Below are positions 1-9,499 of a stretch of DNA of 64,000 nt, in pieces. The translations under genes and the position numbers were made by a program. The DNA is from Siphlonurus alternatus (lineage: Eukaryota > Arthropoda > Insecta > Ephemeroptera > Siphlonuridae): positions 4,230,501 through 4,294,500 of the forward strand of contig OX463778.1 in NCBI GenBank assembly GCA_949825025.1, in the 5' to 3' direction. How positions within the stretch are numbered: position 1 is the stretch's first letter; every line of letters begins with the position of its first letter. The notes beneath the pieces were generated by a model. The model made no database searches. It was not told the DNA's origin and was given only the letters and a program-made list of their open reading frames with translations.

Positions 1-499
1 GGCATATCTATAGATCTCATGTTGGTCATGTTGAATTTTGGCAGGGTATAATCACAACAAATATGATATCAATATTTTTTTTGGGGGAAAAAAAAATGTT
101 CTACTCTAGAAATCTTTAAATTTGTGATGAATAAAAACAGAAGTTTCATATTGCAGGAATGTTAATTCTTTATTTTCTAAAATTTAAAACATGACCAAAG
201 ATAGAAGTTGCATGTAACACTGTATACAAAGAACATAAAACATGCCCAGCAGAATAAGAAAATTCTTTTCTCCAGTCAAAATATACAGTTACGTTTATTA
301 GAAAATTGCAGCACAAATAATGAAGGCCCAGTACAATAGAATGATCAAAATACAAAATTATCAATACAAATTAGTAATTACAAAAGGTTACACAGCAGCA
401 GTACAAAATAGACACTAAGGTAACAAATGGGGGGAGATATTCACAGAGGGGGGAGGGTGTAGATACAAGAACAGGTTCTTGGTGTGGGGTAGGGCGTAG
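1..499 (-). other. Cyclin B 3' UTR and downstream flank
   Basis: Non-coding sequence after the stop. It has two near-identical tandem segments around 455-520 (each containing ACAGGTTCTTG-like sequence) and AT-rich DNA towards position 1. I see no second gene. The transcript probably ends near 150-170. Confidence 0.5.
169..174 (-). terminator. Poly(A) signal AATAAA for cyclin B
   Basis: The minus strand reads AATAAA about 330 nt after the stop codon. It is the best placed canonical hexamer, so cleavage is expected 10-30 nt further, near 140-160. Confidence 0.5.
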
Positions 500-2283
500 T
501 CACAGGAACAGGTTCTTGATGCGGGGGAGAGCTCCCTCCACACGGCTGCCAATCTCCATCAGACTCTTGCTCGTGTACTTGCGACGCACCGCCTGCGAAA
601 ACAAGTCAACAATTAGGTTCCTGCATGCCATTTTTTAGTAGATCAATCGAAAGAGGAGGTTGAGAAATACACCAGTGAATTTTGCGCGATTTTTTTAGTA
701 CCGCATCTTGCCTTAAAATGGAGCTTTAAAAAGTCACTTGACCTGGAGACATCACGTTGCTATGGAAACAAATATAAAACACTATATAAACCTAGGTTAA
801 CTATTGTTTGTTTATTATTTGTTTCCATAGCAACGTGACGTCATAGGTGATGCATTCAGGTCACGAGACTTGTTAAATCTCCATTTGAGGCAAGATGCGG
901 TCCTAAAAAAAAATCACATAAAATTCACAGGTGCATTTCTACGCTCCATTGAGATGGGAGAAAAGTAAACCTTTTAAGTACCGCCCCAGAATTTTTTTGG
1001 AAAAACGCCGACTTCGGATGCAATCTCCAGAGGAATTTCAATGAAAAATGACACTAGGGGTTATTGCGGGTTTTTTTTTTTTTTTTTTTTAACTTTACCA
1101 CTCAACGAAAACATCTACTTTTTTGAGTTAAAAACATCCTTCTTTTGATTGGTCAGTTTCATTTCATGGCCTTTACTTGACTTTTTTCTGCCCCGTGATT
1201 GGCTCATCATATTGCTTAACAACCAATGAGAGGTCACATAAAAATCAACAATGTTAGAACCCTGAGCTGTACTCACGGTGAGGTTGGAGGGGTGTCCCTT
1301 GCTGACCACCACTACCAGGGAGCGCAGGCTCTCCTCCACCTGACTGAACGAGTAGCCGGAGAAGAACTGCAGCTCCGTGCTCCACATGTCGCGCAGTCGC
1401 ACAGTCGGCTCACTGTTCACCCTGCAAGCAGACAAATCATCAAGCCTTGCTCTCACATTTTAAAACAGAGCTGCACATTCTGATGAAAAACGACAGAACT
1501 TCACTTGAAATAAGGAGGCTTTGTTGCTTTGGAAAACATGCCCAGCACTAACAATCGTTAAAATCATTGTGAAACAAACTTGTCATATTTTCCCACCAGT
1601 TCTCTAATTAATTTCCAAATAAGAAGACAATAAGAAGAAGTCCACAATTAACAGTTCAGCTAGCAAGGATCTTTTTGTCACCAGGGGGGAGGGGGATGAC
1701 TTGGCATCCTATTTTAGAGCAGTATTTCACACATTTTTCCTGCTTTAAGGATTATTGTCACTAGTGTAACTATTTTTTGATGTTAAAAAAATATAAAATT
1801 TAGATTAGAACATGGAGAACAAAATGACTGTTCACTTTCTGAAGTAAAAAAAGTAATTAATCAGTCCAGTTTTTGAGATATTAACTTTTTTAGTTGAAAA
1901 AGATGCTGAATTAATTGACTTGATCTGACTAATGGCCGCCAGATTTCCAATGATATTCTCACTATTTGTATCCTGTACATCTAAAAAACTAGACTGACCT
2001 TTGCTTCATTTATTTTGCTGAAATTTTTATATTGTAATGTAAGGAAGGTTTACTATAATTTTCAGAGTGATTCACCATCTCCTAGCTAAGACTAGTGACA
2101 ATAATCCTTAACTGTGGCTCCTCTTGGTAACGCTAGGGTTGCAAACAAGAGATAAAAGTCTCACCAGAGAGCGAGGCAGAGTGCCGCTGCGGCCTGCATG
2201 GAGGGCGCCACGTGGCACATCTCGTGCCGAACCAGCTGCAGTTCCATGAAGTACTTGGCCATGCCGTGATCCTCGTAGGTCGC
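500..2283 (-). CDS. CCNB: Cyclin B exons 6-8: C-terminal cyclin fold and stop
   Basis: Exon 6 (2165-2283) reads ATYEDHGMAKYFMELQLV and the Ala-rich SMQAAAALCLALW. Exon 7 (1277-1421) reads MWSTELQFFSGYSFSQ through SKGHPSNLT. Exon 8 (500-592) reads AVRRKYTSKSLMEIGSRVEG and ends IKNLFL before TGA. This matches the second cyclin fold, including the KYxSxKxxxI tail of B cyclins. The exon 6 frame is not its longest open frame: the right frame follows from the phase 0 acceptor and phase 2 donor. Confidence 0.9.
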
Positions 2284-5200
2284 CTGCACAAACGATCAAC
2301 AATATACCATCAGATGACTACGAATCTTCATTGTTAAATATGCAACCGAAAAACATTGATTTCAAAAAGGGACAACTGTTGAGTGTTTTTTCCAACATTT
2401 TAAGGGTGAGATAACACGCTCAATGTTAAAAAAAATCCCATACATGAAAATCATGAAAAAAAAAATAAATTAAAATGTTCCCCTCTACTGCTCTACATCC
2501 CCTATCAGTAGTCAGTAGTTAAAATAACAAGTACTGTATACAAATTAGATCTAGTTTTTGAGTTATTAATTTTTATAGTTGACTACTTTAACATGGAGAA
2601 ATGCCGAGAAATGGAACTTCCATGTTAAATTAGTCAACTTTATAAATTAAGAACATAAAAACTAGATCAAATTTGTAAACCTGATATTTTAGCTACTGAT
2701 AGGGGATGTAGAGGAAAACATTGTAAAATGTTTCATAATTTTCATGTGTGGAAATACTTTTAAAAATCTTATCCTTAAATTTTTTCCAGTTTTATTAAAA
2801 CTTGAAGAAACAATTTATTTTTCTATCCTTTTCCTGAATCCTTTTCCTGGATTTGGGATTTCCTGAATCCCAAATCCAAATCTAATTTTTTAAAGGTAAT
2901 CCAGAATATACACTACTGTATGTTATGATTTTTGTCATTCATTTTGAATTAATGATGACCACAGAAATTCATGTACCAACAATTAAACTATTCATTTAAG
3001 TTGCGAGTACTTCTAAATTGAAATCTTCACGTTAATTGTGAATCCACTGACTGCCGTGGTAGATTTCTGAGACACTCACGTTAGCAGCCTTGGTGTAGCG
3101 TCGCAGGAAGTGGAGGGGGAGGGGTCGTCCCACGTTGAACTTGAGGGCTCCGAGGACCTTCATCTCCATGTCCATCACCTGCCGCTTGGTGTACGTGTTG
3201 TCCGTGATGTACGTGCAGTCGCTCACCGTCGGACAGATGATCTCCTCGTACTTGGCGGCCACCAGCAGACAAACGATCCCCACCAGCTGCAGCTGCTGCT
3301 TCACCGTGCCGGGAGCCAGCTGAAGTGTGAAGGTTAGACACGTCAAAAAATTATATATTACATCTTAAGGATGAATCTCAGTAGATTGATCTCACAATCT
3401 ACAATCTCACAATAGTAGTGCCTGAATGCAACAAGACTGTCAGGGGACTTAGAACTCACCATCAATAGGTGGCATACAAATTTTGAAGTGAATCTGTCTT
3501 ATCAGTTTTGTGAAAACTAAGGTAGAAGTATAACATTGGCCTTATGGACGAAAACTGGAAATGGAGCTGTTATGCAAGACTGAATTTGCTCAAATCATAA
3601 GCGATTAAGTTTTTGAACATTCTCGATTTTTTAAAATGTATTTTACACGTACCGGCATGTAGCGGTCGAAGATGGACACTGCCAGGTACAGAGTCTCGGG
3701 CATCAGCTTGAACTGACGATGCACCTCCACGAGCCAGTCAATCAGCACGGCACGCATGTGGCACGTCATCTGCTTGCTCTGCTTGATGTAGTCTTGCGGC
3801 ACGCAGTACAGCACCTGCAAGTAACCACATGTTGGTCCAACAGTATTTCCTCAAAATCACCGCAGAGTTCTTCAGTTTGCAGTCGGCTAAGAAACTTGTT
3901 CAACAAATTTTCCAAAAATAAAACTATCATGAATCTCAGGACACGGACCTTTGTGTTGACTTTATTAATTTAGGCAGGTGGAAACAAAGGAAGGAGAAAA
4001 GTAACCAAAAATGGAAAATGCGTTAAATGGCTAGACCTTCTTAATATTTTTATTGCACTATACCTCGAGCTGCTTCAAGTAGTCGTAGATTTCGCGCACG
4101 TAGTCCACCACGCTGTGTGGGTCCCCCTTGTCTTTGGCGTCAAACTTCTCTAACTTGTCAATCTGCTCCGTGGAGAAGCCCTCCAGCTCGGGAATGATCG
4201 GCTTCTCCTCCTCTTTCTCTTCCTTCTTGACGGGCTTCAGCAGCAGCCGCGGCTTGGGGACGGGCAACTTGGCCACTGCGACGTTCTGCACGCTGGAGCG
4301 CGACGACAGCAGTGACGATGTGTTCCGGAGAACGCCCACCGAGGGTCGCGCTGCGGGGGGCCTGATGGACACCTTGAGTGGAGCAACGGGCTTGCTCACG
4401 ACCACGGTACTCTTGTTCTGCTTGACCGCCAGGCCTCTGCAAAGACACAGATATGAAACACCATCTTATTAACAGTTGAAATACTTGAGGACTCAAAATT
4501 AACCAACAGACTTTTTCAAAACTTTAAAAAAAAAAAAATGAAGTTAAGTTTTTGATGGTCATGCACCCTGGAGGCGTTGCTCTTTTTAACTACGAACTAA
4601 GAATAGGGCCTCCAGGGAACGTGTAATAAACTGAACTCTCTAATTGATTAAAAAAAATTCCTGCAATACTGTAGTAGATGAACAAGACCAGAGTAAAAAA
4701 ATGTAGTAAGTAAAGTGTAAACCTTTTTTAATTGATGCTACCATTTAATTGATGCTGCACTTTCAAAATAAAGGAACCCCCAAACAACTAAAAATACCCC
4801 CCCCCCCATACAAATAAACAACAATACTTCACTAATTAGTTGTGCGACTCACTTTGGTTTCTCTTGGGGATTTTCCTTGCTTGCATTGCTCTGAAGTGTG
4901 GGCTTGGTGAGGACACTTTTCTTCAGCACGCCAGCCTTGTTATCTGTGGGAGGGGGCGCGGGGCGGTTGCTGATCTCGCCCAGCGTTGCGCGCAGCCCCC
5001 CGGCCGGCTTGGCCAGCATGTTCTTCCCCAGACCTCCCGGGTTCTCCTTCGACTGCATGGCCTGCAAGTCAATGCAAAGTTTGGGTAATCATTTGGTGAC
5101 ACTTTGACAAACGTTAGCATTTTCACTACCGGTAGTCGTTAAAAGATGTTGGCTTGGACAAAAGTTAAAACAAAGAGCGCACATTGTAAAGAGATTGAAC

Positions 5201-7028
5201 GTTCGTGTTAAATACTTTTCCTAGCATATAACATATAAACCAAAGAAGAGCTCTAGATAAAGTAAAAATGAGAACTTAATTATTCTGGTGGGCCAGATGG
5301 AGTAGCAATGCGACCGGCACACCCCCAAATGTTTTTAACTTGCAATTGGAGACGAGATGCTGCAATTTGCAGGGTTAAAAGTACAGTTCTCCTAAATTTT
5401 CCTTCTAAAGCAACATCACCTAAACGCCGCCGCGCTGAAACACATTCCTTCAAGATCTGTAGTGTTTGAACAAAAATTTGGCCATAAGCGTTCTGTATCT
5501 CTACACTATAAGATCTCTGGGTTAAACTTACAAAATGTGTGTTAAATGAGATAAAGGCTGGTCCACAACACTGAATAGTTACATTGTTTAGTATTAGTCC
5601 TAATTTTCTTCCCCGTCCAGAATCGGTTTGGATACCTTGACCTACTTTCTTATACATGGCTCCTCAGGTATCACCCCGTAATTCTGGTTCTAACTTTATG
5701 ACTGTAAATTGCGACTAGTCACGGTTATGGAAAGAAAGTAACCTCTATCTGCAATGGAGACTGACAGCTTCAAAACTGCTTTTTTGGCTTTCTGATAATT
5801 TAGGTTTTTTATCAAAAAATCAAAGAGACGATTTTGAAGCTGGCGGTCTCAATGGTCATGCAACTCTATTTTAATATTACATACATGAATATCAATATAA
5901 AAATTAGCAAATAATTAATTAAGGTACTGGAAAAGCAACAATATTCATGCAAGTTTAAGTAACATCGTCGAAACTGGAGAATTAAAAATTAAAAAAATAA
6001 GTTAAAATAAGCGACTTTCCCTTATACTGATCCTCGCCATCTGTGAGTGGCGCTGCAACTTTTTGCAACTTGCAGTTCAAAGTCGACCAATCACTTGACA
6101 GCATGACGTCATGCTGTTCATGATCCATCAATGGCTGCTCTGTGGTCAACCAATCACAGAATCGCTTGACAGCATGGCGTCACACACGAGCCGCGGCGGT
6201 GGCCCGAGGTAGTTGTCTTTATCTCGCTAGTATTTGGAATTGAGCAGTGCTAGGGTGAAAACAATTGTACTGAAGCAAACTTGAATAGTTATACCACGTT
6301 TTGGCAGTGAAAAATGTTAACTTTTTATTTTCTTTCGTACCTAACTCGCGGTTCACAAAATCCCCCCCCCCCTCTTCGCAATGTATTGTTTCGTTTCTAC
6401 ATACTTTGACCGTACACGAAGTTGTAGCGCTACTCGCACAGATGGCGAGGATCAGTGTAAGGACAAGTCGCCTATTAAAGCCAATGTACTGTACAGTATT
6501 ACAGTGCACTGAACTGTTTTTAAATATAAGCCTAGCATTTGATAGGACACCCTGAAACTAATGGCTGGATTAGCCACCATGGCACAACAGTATCATAAAA
6601 TGTCCAGCTAGTAAATTAGAAACTCTCATAAACAGAGCCCAAAAGCAGGCCGGGACCAAAATATATAGGGCTAAAATCCAAAACTGCATGGGCTGCATGT
6701 GTGTGCACTGTATAGGAGAAAATGTAAATCATATATTATTATGTTCATAATGCATTTTATAGCATAATGCAGCTAGAGGAAGGCGCATATATATGCATAC
6801 CACCGTATGATACCGGTATGCTGCATAACATAACATCACGTAATATAATTTGATGCATACATAGTTATATATTGAAGGTGATGTTCAGATAGAAATGCCA
6901 TGGCCCTCTCAGACGACTCTGACAAAATATTTATACGTAGGAGAAAATTAAACTGAAAGTATAATATGTCGAATAATATGCATGTACAAGTATTGACATG
7001 TTCAACCACTTCAGCCTTCGTATATATA

Positions 7029-7086
<58 letters not shown>

Positions 7087-7481
7087 GCAGTACATACATA
7101 TTGCATGCTGAATGGATATTTTTATATCAAATTATGAACTATCAAGCCGGGACCATTTTTATATGCATATTTTGCAGCTAGGATTCAACGCCTAAGGACA
7201 CAGCCAGCGAGCCAGCCGATTCAATAACGAAACTTAAAGGCATAATAACAATTATTGGAGTAACACTGGTTTAAAATATGCATGCAATGATGAACGTCAT
7301 CACATCATTATTTACAACAAGCAAAAACATGTCAAGAAATGCCAGTCAAATATCAACTGTCACATTCTATGCAATCTATGCATTATATAGCATGGCCGCA
7401 AAAAAGTTGAAACTTTAGAGATGTTTAACTCACCGCAATATTTCGCCGGGTTATTCTAACAGGTCTAGATGTTTCAGCCAT
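500..7481 (-). CDS. CCNB: Cyclin B, complete spliced gene (8 coding exons, 462 aa)
   Basis: Mitotic cyclin: the regulatory partner of CDK1 that drives entry into mitosis and is destroyed through the APC/C. Coding exons in transcript order: 7434-7481, 4853-5061, 4064-4436, 3653-3814, 3080-3319, 2165-2283, 1277-1421, 500-592. All have AG acceptors and GT donors, and the phases join without a break to 1389 nt. The start is the ATG at 7481 (MAETSRPVRITRRNIA); the stop is TGA at 500-502. The family is shown by MRAVLIDWLVEVHRQF, LVAAKYEE, TDNTYTKRQVMDMEMKVL and LPLHFLRRYTKAAN. The length fits B-type cyclins. A non-coding first exon upstream cannot be excluded. Cyclin B3 is less likely because its usual motifs are not seen. 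Introns are loaded with inverted-repeat elements. Confidence 0.93.
648..950. mobile_element. Foldback MITE-like element, family L
   Basis: Long imperfect inverted repeat in cyclin B intron 7. The arms share ACCGCATCTTGCCT and CCATAGCAACGTGA on opposite strands around an AT-rich centre near 800. A diverged relative lies at 61725-62176. No coding capacity. Confidence 0.7.
1749..2107. mobile_element. TTAA-flanked MITE, family G
   Basis: Ends are GGATTATTGTCACTAGT and its exact reverse complement, immediately flanked by TTAA at 1745-1748 and 2108-2111. TTAA duplication is the hallmark of piggyBac-type transposition. 359 bp, no ORF. Related copies: 33563-33919, about 59622-59954 and 23471-24210. 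Confidence 0.8.
2404..2774. mobile_element. TTAA-flanked MITE, family 2
   Basis: Ends GGGTGAGATAA...TTATC(C) flanked by TTAA on both sides (2400-2403, 2775-2778). The arms are near-mirror images around the AACATGG...CCATGTT core at 2590-2625. Other copies: 21810-22156, 48491-48831, 59211-59621, 60981-61307. Confidence 0.8.
3080..3814 (-). CDS. CCNB: Cyclin B exons 4-5: N-terminal cyclin fold
   Basis: Exon 4 (3653-3814) and exon 5 (3080-3319) code for residues 211-344. MRAVLIDWLVEVHRQF and SIFDRYM in exon 4, and LVGIVCLLVAAKYEE and ITDNTYTKRQ in exon 5, are the CDK-binding cyclin box. Exon 5 ends inside LPLHFLRRYTKAAN at the hinge to the second fold. Both junctions are phase 0. The intron between them (3320-3652) is largely one family-F repeat. 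Confidence 0.92.
3369..3640 (+). mobile_element. Dispersed repeat, family F
   Basis: Starts after TTAA with GGATGAATCTCAGTAG and runs to TCTCGATTTTTTAAAA. Copies at 28541-28805 and 60341-60605 share most of their length, including CAGGGGACTTAGAACTCACC and ATCTGTCTTATCAGTTTT. No matching right terminal repeat is seen. It fills most of cyclin B intron 4 and stops about 11 nt before the exon 4 donor. Confidence 0.7.
4064..4436 (-). CDS. CCNB: Cyclin B exon 3: low-complexity linker
   Basis: Codes for residues 86-210: a basic and Ser-rich linker, then a charged stretch (KKEEKEEEKPIIPELEGF) and the conserved lead-in VVDYVREIYDYLKQLE that precedes the cyclin box. The variable linker between the D-box and cyclin box is normal for the family. 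The donor (GTATAG) is weaker than the others of the gene. Confidence 0.9.
4853..5061 (-). CDS. CCNB: Cyclin B exon 2: degradation-signal exon
   Basis: Codes for residues 17-86. It holds RATLGEISN (residues 40-48), a classic B-cyclin destruction box (RxxLxxIxN), and two KEN motifs at residues 21-23 and 78-80. Both KENs are followed by P, and both lie in the context SKENP. D-box and KEN motifs are recognised by APC/C co-activators in known cyclins; function here is inferred. The exon starts after TTGCAG and ends in phase 2 at a GTGAGT donor. Confidence 0.92.
5280..5657 (-). CDS. Unidentified 125-codon open frame inside cyclin B intron 1
   Basis: An ATG-to-stop frame on the same strand as cyclin B, unusually long for this AT-rich DNA. 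The product is basic and ends RIATPSGPPE. I see no signal peptide, membrane segment or known motif. It may be a relic of a transposon ORF or chance; splicing into cyclin B would add unrelated sequence. No function assigned. Confidence 0.15.
   Translation of the reverse strand: MYKKVGQGIQTDSGRGRKLGLILNNVTIQCCGPAFISFNTHFVSLTQRSYSVEIQNAYGQIFVQTLQILKECVSARRRLGDVALEGKFRRTVLLTLQIAASRLQLQVKNIWGCAGRIATPSGPPE
5756..5853. repeat. Short hairpin repeat, family P
   Basis: Imperfect inverted repeat whose arms carry AGCTTCAAAA and TTTTGAAGCT, inside GAGAC...GTCTC ends. A relative is at about 30938-31056 in an IQGAP intron. Confidence 0.6.
6006..6475. mobile_element. MITE-like element with about 45-bp TIRs
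   Basis: The left end carries ACTGATCCTCGCCATCTGTG near 6028 and the right end its complement near 6437, within longer imperfect terminal repeats (GCGAC...GTCGC). TTAA lies just outside both ends, allowing for small differences. The centre repeats AATCACTTGACAGCATGACG-like units (about 6090-6185). No ORF of note. Confidence 0.7.
7019..7082. repeat. (TA)n microsatellite
   Basis: About 64 bp of almost pure TA repeats, with one interruption near 7035. It explains the Tyr/Ile runs in the translated frames here. Confidence 0.95.
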
Positions 7482-8240
7482 GCTTCTTTTTAATTCCTAA
7501 AGGATGGTAGCTCAAAAGTTTTCTTGAATCGTTTTAATTTTGTCCAATAAACTACACAAATCAGCAGGCCAGTACTTCGTTGCAAAAAGTTTTCCCGAGC
7601 AAAAGTAACGGTCGCTGGAATTTAAACTACTGGCGCATAGCATTAACGAATCACAGCCAAGAGAAGAGTCACGTGATAATTTATGAGTAAATGATTGGAT
7701 TAGGGTTTCTTTTATTGAACTATGTATTTCAAATCAGGTTCATTTTAATTTTTGTTTTATTGCAAACGAATAAAACAATGAATTTGTTATTATTTTATAA
7801 ACAATAATCAGTGAAAAAAATATTTTGCAAGTTTTAGTCTCATTTTTTTTTTGTTACAGCGTGATTACAGATTGCACGGCTAAAGTCAAGCTATTATACA
7901 GAGCAAACTTGAGTAGAAGGCCACAACACGACCGCGCCCACTTTTCAATAGCCGTCCTACTGAGCAGCAGGTTTGCGTGTAATCAAATGGGAGAGGGCTT
8001 GACTTTGGTCGCGGTTTACGACAATTAAGCTGTATGCTAGAGTTTTCAAAATGAAACAAGTTTAACTCTAATATAGTTTAATCTTACTGGACAACCTTTT
8101 TTTTCACGCAAAAACAATATTAATACACTTAAATTAAACTTTTATGAACCCGACTTCTGCTACTTCTGTTACATCTGCGCATGCGCCGGCATGCGCGAAG
8201 TAATAAAAGTCAGTTTACTGGCGATGACGTCATATGAACA
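7482..8240 (-). promoter_or_regulatory. Cyclin B upstream region with candidate promoter motifs
   Basis: Seen: TTTAAA at 7620-7625 (CHR-like); an E-box CACGTG at 7670-7675; CCAAT on the minus strand at 7694-7698 and on the plus strand at 7544-7548; two NRF1-like sites at 8176-8197 (TGCGCATGCGCC then GCATGCGCG); and TGACGTCA at 8225-8232. Known mitotic cyclin promoters combine CCAAT boxes with a CHR. The transcription start is unknown, and the NRF1-like pair could serve another transcript. Confidence 0.35.
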
Positions 8241-8640
8241 TTGAAAGCCTTTCTTCATAGCGAGTGACTTTCACTTTACTTAATTGCATTTTCTATACTT
8301 TGTATGTATCAAGTAAAGTTATTTACTACATCGAAAATAATGTATGAAAGTTGATTCAAGTACTTTTATATTTTCAATATTTCGTGACGTCATGATACAT
8401 TACTAAAGCTTGGAAGATAGAACCAAGTTCCCGCCCTAACTTTACCGTCTTATATCTCAAGAAGTATGATATTTATGAACTAAATAAAATAATTAGCAAA
8501 CGGGAGACCACATTGAAGTATTATTGCACTACAAGACACCTTCATTAATATCAAGTAAATATTTAAAAAAAAATATTTCCTCCCGATTACATTGCATGTT
8601 ATTTTTTAAATTCCGGACGGCTAATGTCTCGACAGATGAC
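8241..8640. other. Intergenic stretch without recognised features
   Basis: AT-rich DNA with a second CRE-like TGACGTCA near 8384. No gene or repeat boundary could be supported. Confidence 0.4.
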
Positions 8641-8644
8641 GATC

Positions 8645-9125
8645 GCGCCGGCTGGGTTTTGGCCTCCTACTCAAGTACGCTCTGTATTATATCAAGCGTG
8701 AAACGCTGCAAAAGTTTAAAAAAGAAATTAAATGTACAGGTCCCAGGGACTCCTACAGAGACCTCCGTGTCTTTTATGGACAGGGATTTGATCAGATTTT
8801 CGCTGTTTGTGAGAGTGGCGGCAATGTTAAATGTTCGGCACGACCCGATTCTTGCTGGCTGAAATTGACCGCGCAGCCAGCGATAACCGAGCCGTATAAT
8901 ACGTACGTGCCGCTGCGATTCAGTGTGGCGCATGCATATGGCTCCGGCCGCCACCCGGCCGCCACTCTCGTGCAGTTACAGCTATAGTGTGTGAATCAGA
9001 GACCCCACAGAGACCTCCGTGTCTGATGGCCAGAAATTTGACCAGCTTTTGGCCGAGCTTCACTGTAACTGACAGTGGCGGCGCTATACTGAATCGCAGC
9101 GGCACGGCCCGGTTCTGGCTGCTCG
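8645..9125. repeat. Complex direct and inverted repeat
   Basis: Two direct copies of about 115 bp (8748-8861 and 9002-9121) share CAGAGACCTCCGTGTCT, AGTGGCGGC and CGGTTCTGGCTG-like sequence. The segment between them (about 8865-8995) carries CCGCTGCGATTCAGT, the reverse complement of a part of the second copy (ACTGAATCGCAGCGG). It looks like a rearranged foldback element, GC-richer than its surroundings. Confidence 0.6.
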
Positions 9126-9284
9126 GGTACTTATTTTAGCCAGCAATTAAATGGGTACCAAAGTGAATACTTTTTTTACATATTCGGGCAGCTAAGAATT
9201 ATTCTGATATCCCTAGCTGTGTCTCAATATTTTCGTACAATGCCTATATAGTTAATTTAAAATTAAATATTATATTTGGTTTAA

Positions 9285-9498
9285 TTGAAAAGTGAGTTCA
9301 AAAGCCGTTGGTTGATCGATTCAAGTCGGTGCGCACCCGCAGCAGCCGCTGATACGACGGATACGACGAGAATTTCCCACGAATCGTGGGAACCTCCTCC
9401 CGCCCCTTTCTTGTATCACCGCGCCGACCGCGCCGCGCGGCCGCTGCGGGAGCGCATCGGCTTGAATCAATCAACGGCCACAGAACTCACTTTTCAAA
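9285..9498. mobile_element. MITE with long TIRs
   Basis: Ends TTGAAAAGTGAGTTC and GAACTCACTTTTCAA are exact complements. Inner parts (TTCAAGTCGGTGCGC / GCGCATCGGCTTGAA) also pair. 214 bp with a GC-rich centre, standing out from AT-rich flanks. No ORF. Confidence 0.8.
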
Positions 9499-9499
9499 C

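Larger units (their letters stand above)
5062..7433 (-). other. Cyclin B intron 1: contents
   Basis: A 2.4-kb intron. It holds an open frame of unknown nature (5280-5657), a small hairpin repeat (5756-5853), a TIR element (6006-6475) and a (TA)n tract (7019-7082). The rest is AT-rich sequence in which I recognise nothing. Confidence 0.6.
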
